Positions 58,431 to 64,000 of a DNA stretch of 64,000 nucleotides are shown one piece after another. The stretch lies in contig OY747715.1 of the NCBI GenBank assembly GCA_963556495.2, positions 18,452,739 to 18,516,738 of the forward strand, read 5' to 3'. The DNA is from Valencia hispanica (Eukaryota > Chordata > Actinopteri > Cyprinodontiformes > Valenciidae). Every line of letters begins with the position of its first letter. Within the stretch, counting starts at the first letter, position 1. The notes under the pieces were generated by a model, which made no database searches, had not been told where the DNA came from, and saw only the letters and a list, made by a program, of their open reading frames with translations. A program made the translations under genes and the position numbers.

Positions 58431-60560
58431 CTCGTGGTGGCCTGGGTCCCAGTTTTACAGAACAACTTAGACACTCTCACTTGTAACATTTTCATGAGAC
58501 ACGCATTTAGGGATCTTGTGGTGGGCACACTTTTTGGCTCCGGAGGAGGAGCCCTTCAATGAGTCTTACCTCTGGTGCCGGTGCCAACTTTTAAAATGCA
58601 TTTAGACACTGAGGGCTCGAGGTGGGGGATGGGGGGTCTGGCTGCCTTTTCCACATTCCATCCCTTTGTTTTAAATTCATATTATAACAACACACATCAA
58701 AACCATACCCGAGCGGGAGGAGGGAGGAGGGAGGCTAGGGGTCTTTTCACACCCCTGTTTGCTACTGACCATCAGGGGTTTGGGTCCAGGAGGTGGATCA
58801 GGCGGGCTGATGGGCTGCTTCACCACTGTGGGGCCTTTGGCGGTCTGCTTATCTCCATTCTAGAGGGTAGGGGGTCTGCCTCCTGGGTGCAGGGCTGGTT
58901 GCTCTGCTGGGGCATCGGTACCTGGACCTGGAAGTATAGAGTGTGTATGGGGCGTATGAGTTAATGTACAACGTCTTTTCTTGGGTGTCTTGGTGTGCCG
59001 GTGAGAGTGCATGTGCGTAAGTGGGAGGGTACATATGACTGTGTCTGTCTGTCTCTGTCTACCTCTCAGGTTGGGTCCTGGGCTGCCCACTTGCCTGGCG
59101 CATCTCAGACCCTACATCTAATGGGGGGCCTATTTCCCCTCCGTCACTTGCTGCCAGTGACTGAATACCCCTGGTGCATTAGTGGCTCTCGGTGTCTGGG
59201 GCTGGGTGCTCGGGGGCGGTCTGGTTCAGCCCTGGTGCGTGTCTGGCTGGGCCTGGGTGGACTGGTGTGACGGTCGGCCGATGTGCCGGGCCGAGGTCTT
59301 TCTTTTGTTGGTTAGGGCACCTCTTTCGGGTGTGCCAGTTTTGGAATTGTTTGGTGGTGCCGTTTCAATGGCTTGGTGAGGTACGGATCCAGCGTTTTCC
59401 ACCGCCTGTTCTGTATGTTTTGTGCTTGGTCGGTTCACTGGTTTTTTGGCCTGATTGGGTGCCTGGTCTCGGGGCTCTGCAGTGTGCAGGAAGGGTGATT
59501 TGGGAGCTGTTAGAGCTCGGTGTCCAGGTGCTGGCTTGGCTGGCCTACGGGGGCCGTCCACTGTAGCTATAATTGTGGCACCCCGGCGTGGGGAGGCACT
59601 GGGATGTCGGCTGTGGGAGTTGGCCCGGGGTGGCGGCGGCGTATGTTGGCCGGCTGTGGTCCCGTGGCCTGCCCGCGGTGGAGCCCCCGTTAGCTGATCC
59701 CTAATCGGGGCTCTGCTGAGGGGTGGGCCGCCCCTGGGCCACGGGTCTCCGGGTCCCTGGCCAGGCCCACCCTGGCAAGGCCAGTTGCTGGCGGGGCCTG
59801 TGGGCTCATCGTTGTGGCCCCTTGGGCCCCTGCATTCTAGCTGCTGGATGTTAACCCGGGGCTTTCCTCTGCTCCTCTCTTGGGGGGTGCGGTTGGCCCT
59901 GCGTTGGTCGGCCTCGGGCTCCTAGGCTCTGGGGCCCTCTGGACGTCTGTGTCCCCAACCTCCTTCATGTCTGGGTCGGTTCCTGTAGGGCAGATTGACT
60001 TCTCCTCACACTAGCTATCGAACACTCTTATGGAGAAACCTTATATGCACCAGATTGCTCACACACAGGTGTGGGGACTCCGGTGTTTACAGAAATATTC
60101 TTGGGTTGAGGTTATCAATTCTAGATTTTGAATAATTGGTGCCATTAGCTTTTCAGTGACATTGTTGTTGTATTTACAAATCTATATTTGTGTGTTGTGG
60201 TTGTGTAGTTCTTAGTTCACATTGTTTGGTTTGTTTTGTTAATGTTGCTTCTTTTTTTGGGGTTGTTTTTCTTTTTTGCCTCCTCTCTTGTATTATCATC
60301 TCACACTCTTTCTTTTTGTGTCCTACCTCTCTTTTTCATCTTCTTTCTTTCTTCCCCCTTATTCTCTGTCTTTGTGTCCATAACATCAGAAAATAAAACC
60401 AACGGCAATCTCTAATAAAGATTTTTCCACAAATATATATCAAGTGGAGTACTATAGCAAAAGCTGTAATGCTCCACTTGAGAAAGTAAATCTGTTGGGC
60501 TACTACTTGGGACTCAGACACCAATTCTGAATGCCACATTGCCAGACAGGACACGGGGGG
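57855..60560 (+). repeat. Repeat family D, long copy with GC-rich region
   Basis: From about 58000 to 59990 the DNA is strongly GC-rich, unlike the surroundings, with many GGGG and CCTGGG phrases. The 3' part (59945-60560) repeats the antisense block at 45441-46118. It ends after AATAAAGATTTTTCC, TCAAGTGGAGTACTATAGC and GCCAGACAGGACACG. The family is common in fish genomes as I recall, but I cannot name its class. No domain-bearing protein was found on the plus strand. Confidence 0.6.
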
Positions 60561-60699
60561 AAGGGCAAAAATTTGTAAAATAATGTATACTTATTATAAT
60601 GTATTTGTTTCCAAATGGCTAGTTGTAAGCAGAGGTGATTTTAAAAATGTCATCTTGTTTCAACCTCCCAAATATAATTACTTCTTCCTCAGTAAATGA

Positions 60700-63037
60700 G
60701 GCAGCATCAAAGAACCTCAAATTGCAAATTGTACTGTAGAACCTCATTTGTGCTTAGGCTGTTTTGATTCAGTCGAGCTTTCGGAATTATAAAAAATATT
60801 AGCCTCATCTAAACCTTCAACTTGTATGTTGGACCCAATCCCAACCAAATTATTTAAGGAAGTGTTCAATTTGGTTCCTGGCCCCATTTTGGATATGATT
60901 AATCTATCCTTAGTAAACGGATACGTATCACAGTAATTTAAAATAGCTGTAATTAAACCTTTACTCAAGAAACCTTCCCTTGATCAAGATGACTTAGTGA
61001 ATTACAGACCTATATCTAACCTTCCTTTCTTATCCAAAGTCCTTGAGAAAATTGTTGCTAATCAAGTCTGTGAACATCTAAACAGTAACGAGCTGTTTGA
61101 AGAGTTTCAGTCAGGTTTTAGAGCTCATCATAGCACTGAAACAGCACTGGTGAAGGTTACTAATGATATTCTCATGGCCTCAGATAATGGACTGGTGTCT
61201 GTTCTGGTTTTGTTAGATCTCAGTGCTGCTTTTGACACAGTCAATCATAATATTATCTTAGAAAGGCTTGAACATGTTGCAGGGATCAAAGGAACAGCAC
61301 TAGGCTGGTTTAAATCATATTTGTCTGATAGATTCCAGTTTGTTCATCTAAATGATAAATCTTCTTCACTCTCAAGGGTTACTTGTGGAGTTCCACAGGG
61401 TTCTGTGCTTGGACCAATTCTTTTCACCATATATATGCTCCCAATTGGTAGAATCATTAGACAGCATGGGATAAATTTCCACAGCTATGCAGATGATACA
61501 AAACTATATTTATCCATAAATCCTGATGAACCCAGTCAGTTAGGAAGATTACAGGCATGTCTGGAAGACATAAAAACATGGATGAATCTAAACTTTTTGC
61601 TTTTAAATTCTGACAAGACAGAAGTTGCTGTCTTTGGACCAGAAGTTCTAAAAAAGAAACTGATTAGTCAATCACTTCAACTGGGTGGCATTAAATTGGC
61701 CCACAGTAATAACGTAAAGAACCTCTGCGTTATTTTTGACCAAGACTTGACATTTAAATCCCATATTAAACAGGTTTCTAGGATTCCCTTCTTTCACCTC
61801 CGAAATATTGCTAAAATTAGAAACATCCTGTCCAGGAGTGATGCTGAGAAACTTGTCCATGCATTTGTTGCCTCAAGGCTGGACTGCTGTAATTCTTTAC
61901 TATCAGGTAGTCCACAAAATGCCATTAAGAGCCTTCAGTTAATCCAAAATGCGGCAGCAAGAGTTCTGATGAATATTAAAAAGAGAGATCACATTTCTCC
62001 TGCTTTCGCTTCCCTTCATTGGCTCCCTGTTAAATCCAGAATAGAATTTAAGATCCATCTTCTTACATACAAAGCCCTTAATAATCAAGCTCCATCATAC
62101 ATCAAAGATCTGATTGTTTCATATGTTCCTAACAGAGCACTTCGCTTTCAGACTGCAGGTTTACTTGTAGTTCCTAGGATTTCTAGGAGTAGAATGGGAG
62201 GCAGATCTTTTAGTTATCAGGCTCCTCTCCTGTAGAACCAGCTCCCAGCTTTAGTCCGTGAGGCAGACACTCTGTTTACTTTTAAGGCCAGGCTTAAAAC
62301 TTTCCTTTTTGATAAAGCTTATAGTTAGAGTGGCTTAGGTCATCCTGAGCTAGCTCTGTAGTTATGCTGCTATAGGCTTAGACTGCTGGAGGACAGACTT
62401 ACCAATTTCCTTCACTCTGCTACTTCCTTTTCTACTACTACTCTACAGTTGTGTTACAGTACATTCTGCTATTTCGACTATTAACTTTGTTTTCTCTCAG
62501 TGTTTTTCTGTCCATAGATGCTACACCTGGTCTGGTATCCTGCTTGGCTGCAATGCCCTGCTGGACGGGGGGCATCGACTGGGATGATGCTCCCAGTGGC
62601 TGAACATCCACTGTGTCCTGTTATCAACTTTTTACTTTCTGTAACATAGAGAGTACTCTTATATTGGATCTTCTGTTCCTTCTGTGTCTCTGCTCTGTCT
62701 TCTCAAACCCCCAGACGGTCGTGGCAGATGGTCGCTCCTACTGAGCCTGGTTCTGTTGGAGGTTTCTTCCTGTTAAAGGGGAGTTTTTCCTCTCCACCGT
62801 CGCTACATGCTTGCTCAGTATGAGGGATTGCTGTGGTTGGAAAGTCTGCATCAACAGGGCCCAACCTCACGCCAATGACTGACGCAATCTGCTGGGATTC
62901 CTTAAATAGGAAACTTTTTAACTGATTGGAATGTTTGTATAAATGTATTGAAATGACTTCTTGTTAAGTGCCTTGAGATGACATCTGTTGTGAATTGGCG
63001 CTATATAAATAAACTGAATTGAATTGAAATTGAATTC
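60700..63037 (+). mobile_element. LINE family B, 5'-truncated copy with long RT frame
   Basis: The copy begins in the region before RT (ASSKPSTCMLDPIPTKLFKE), has RT and C-terminus, a 3' UTR from about 62330, and ends with CGCTATATAAATAAACTG and a GAATTGAATTG tail at about 63037. The endonuclease and ORF1 are missing. The tail and RT style fit L2/CR1-like fish LINEs. Confidence 0.85.
60997..62235 (+). pseudogene. LINE B reverse transcriptase (412-aa open frame)
   Basis: The RT copies the LINE RNA at a nicked target. Motifs in order: NYRPISNLPFLSKVLEKIV (residue 2), FQSGFRAHHSTETALVKVTN, VLVLLDLSAAFDTVNHNII (first catalytic D), [20 protein letters not shown] and FHSYADDTKLYL (YADD near nt 61486). 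Then come NFLLLNSDKTEVAVFGP, FVASRLDCCNSLLSG, LQLIQNAAARVLMNIKKRDH and SLHWLPVKSRIEF. The frame is open over the whole polymerase core, but an upstream stop near 60938 and the stop at 62233-62235 inside the C-terminal region break the protein. The ATG is simply the first in the open stretch and not a natural start. Confidence 0.9.
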
Positions 63038-63039
63038 AA

Positions 63040-63700
63040 CCTTGTATTGCTACATAAATCTCTATAGATATATTATGAATAGTTCTAGCACAAACAAATG
63101 AGTCATTTTTGCTGTAATGACAAATCACACAAACAATATCAAATGAGCAGAATGCAAGGTTGTAAACTGAGCTGAATACAAAGAATAATAACCAGTTTTC
63201 ATACAATTATTGCCTAGTACTCGATTGTTATTACTTTACATGGTTTTTCTTCTGACCGTCAGTCTTCTGACAGTCAGAACACCCTTTTCACCCTCAGTTC
63301 CTTAAAGATGTGGTTATAACAACAAATTGCTGAAAAATAATGATTAATACATTAGATAATCACTTTTGAGTGGTTGTCTGTTGAGAGACTGTGAGGCTTT
63401 GACAATCTTTTGATTCAAATTATAGCTTCCTTGGAGATAAAACGAGGTCTAGACTAAGACACGGTTTTACCGTGTTATTGTGTTATATTAAATGCTATGT
63501 TATATCAAACTGCAAAGGCTGTAAGCCACCAATAAGATGCTTCTCAAACATTTAACACACAGCAAAAACATTTTTTTATCTTTTTTGCATGATTTATGGG
63601 CTGCATGGTTGAGCAGTTGGTAGCATTTTAAAAAAAGGTTTTGGTACAGTAAAACTCTCAGGTTTAAATCCAAAGCAGTAGATATAATATAATTCCAGTG
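63040..63700. other. Unassigned DNA with a weak SINE-like head
   Basis: 63598-63670 (GGCTGCATGGTTGAGCAG, TTGGTAGCA) weakly resembles a tRNA-type SINE head. Otherwise no feature is recognised. Confidence 0.25.
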
Positions 63701-63704
63701 TCAA

Positions 63705-63960
63705 AGGTGTCAAGTAGCCTAACGAAGTACAAATACTTCGTTACCTTAGTTAAGTAGAAATTTTGGGGTATTTATACTTCACTGAAGTAATTATCTATGG
63801 TGCTACTTTTTACTTCTACTCTTTACATTTTCACGCAATTATCTGTACTTTCTACTCCTTACATTTTAAAAATAGCTTCGTTACTCCTGTTTCATTAAGT
63901 CTTTTATTAAGAAGACACAGAAAAAACTATCTAAAAATGCGCCAGCTGGATAGAATTTGA
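63705..63960. repeat. Possible MITE, incomplete at window end
   Basis: The stretch with AACGAAGTACAAATACTTCG (a short palindrome) followed by TACTTTTTACTTCTACTC and TTTCTACTCCTTACATTTT is a pattern common in fish genomes as a small DNA-transposon-derived repeat. The far end was not located within the window. Confidence 0.4.
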
Positions 63961-64000
63961 CAGTGGTTTGATCACAATTTTAAACATCTACCATTCTGAC

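Noticed and set aside
58860..59566. Multiple 65-125 aa frames on both strands
   Set aside because: GC-rich, stop-poor DNA of family D opens all frames; none has a domain or homologous counterpart here.

Overview
The window looks like an AT-rich, repeat-filled stretch of a teleost (ray-finned fish) genome. Evidence: Tc1-like transposons whose termini match well-known fish families, several fish LINE families with typical 3' tails, tRNA-headed SINEs ending in GGATGGATGG, a Ty3/gypsy element and several short inverted-repeat elements. I recognised no host gene, rRNA, functional tRNA, CRISPR array or bacterial-type operon. Almost everything readable is a transposable element or its debris. The only apparently intact coding gene is a Tc1-like transposase at 30423-31442.

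Layout. 1-8.8 kb: mostly unrecognised DNA, with a Tc1 end (893-1151), a LINE tail (about 2700), a solo-LTR-like insertion (4030-4335) and a LINE A fragment (7488-8320). 8.9-13.3 kb: a CR1-type LINE (family C) with an SGNH/esterase-like ORF1, endonuclease and reverse transcriptase (RT), split by an antisense LINE A fragment and by a solo LTR with a perfect 5-bp duplication. 15.05-19.7 kb: a three-level nest. A Tc1-like element is interrupted by a SINE, and the SINE by a 3.16-kb element with arms of about 1.2 kb, mirrored (TA)n tracts, subterminal tandem repeats and a possible Ulp1-like protease exon. 20-30 kb: mostly anonymous, with a TTAA-flanked MITE, a SINE and a pogo-like HTH fragment. 30.1-31.66 kb: the intact Tc1 element. 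32.4-39.5 kb: a decayed gypsy element with an exact 5-bp target duplication but almost no 3' LTR, interrupted by a hAT-type element carrying a 40-bp minisatellite and by an antisense LINE. 39.5-47 kb: repeat debris and SINEs. 47.7-51.7 kb: two LINE A copies. 51.7-52.9 kb: a Tc1 remnant holding an antisense LINE B fragment. 55.05-56.33 kb: a LINE endonuclease fragment split by an 882-bp foldback element. 57.9-60.56 kb: a large GC-rich repeat (family D) whose 3' end recurs inverted at 45.4-46.1 kb. 60.7-63.04 kb: a LINE B copy with a long RT reading frame.

The genes do not form a pathway; they are parasites in different stages of decay. The nesting gives relative ages: Tc1 before SINE before long-inverted-repeat element; gypsy before hAT and LINE E; LINE C before solo LTR and LINE A; LINE EN fragment before foldback element. 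The best candidates for something undescribed are the 3.16-kb long-inverted-repeat element (15547-18705) and the 882-bp foldback element (55280-56161). All family names come from recognising motifs by eye, without any database search.
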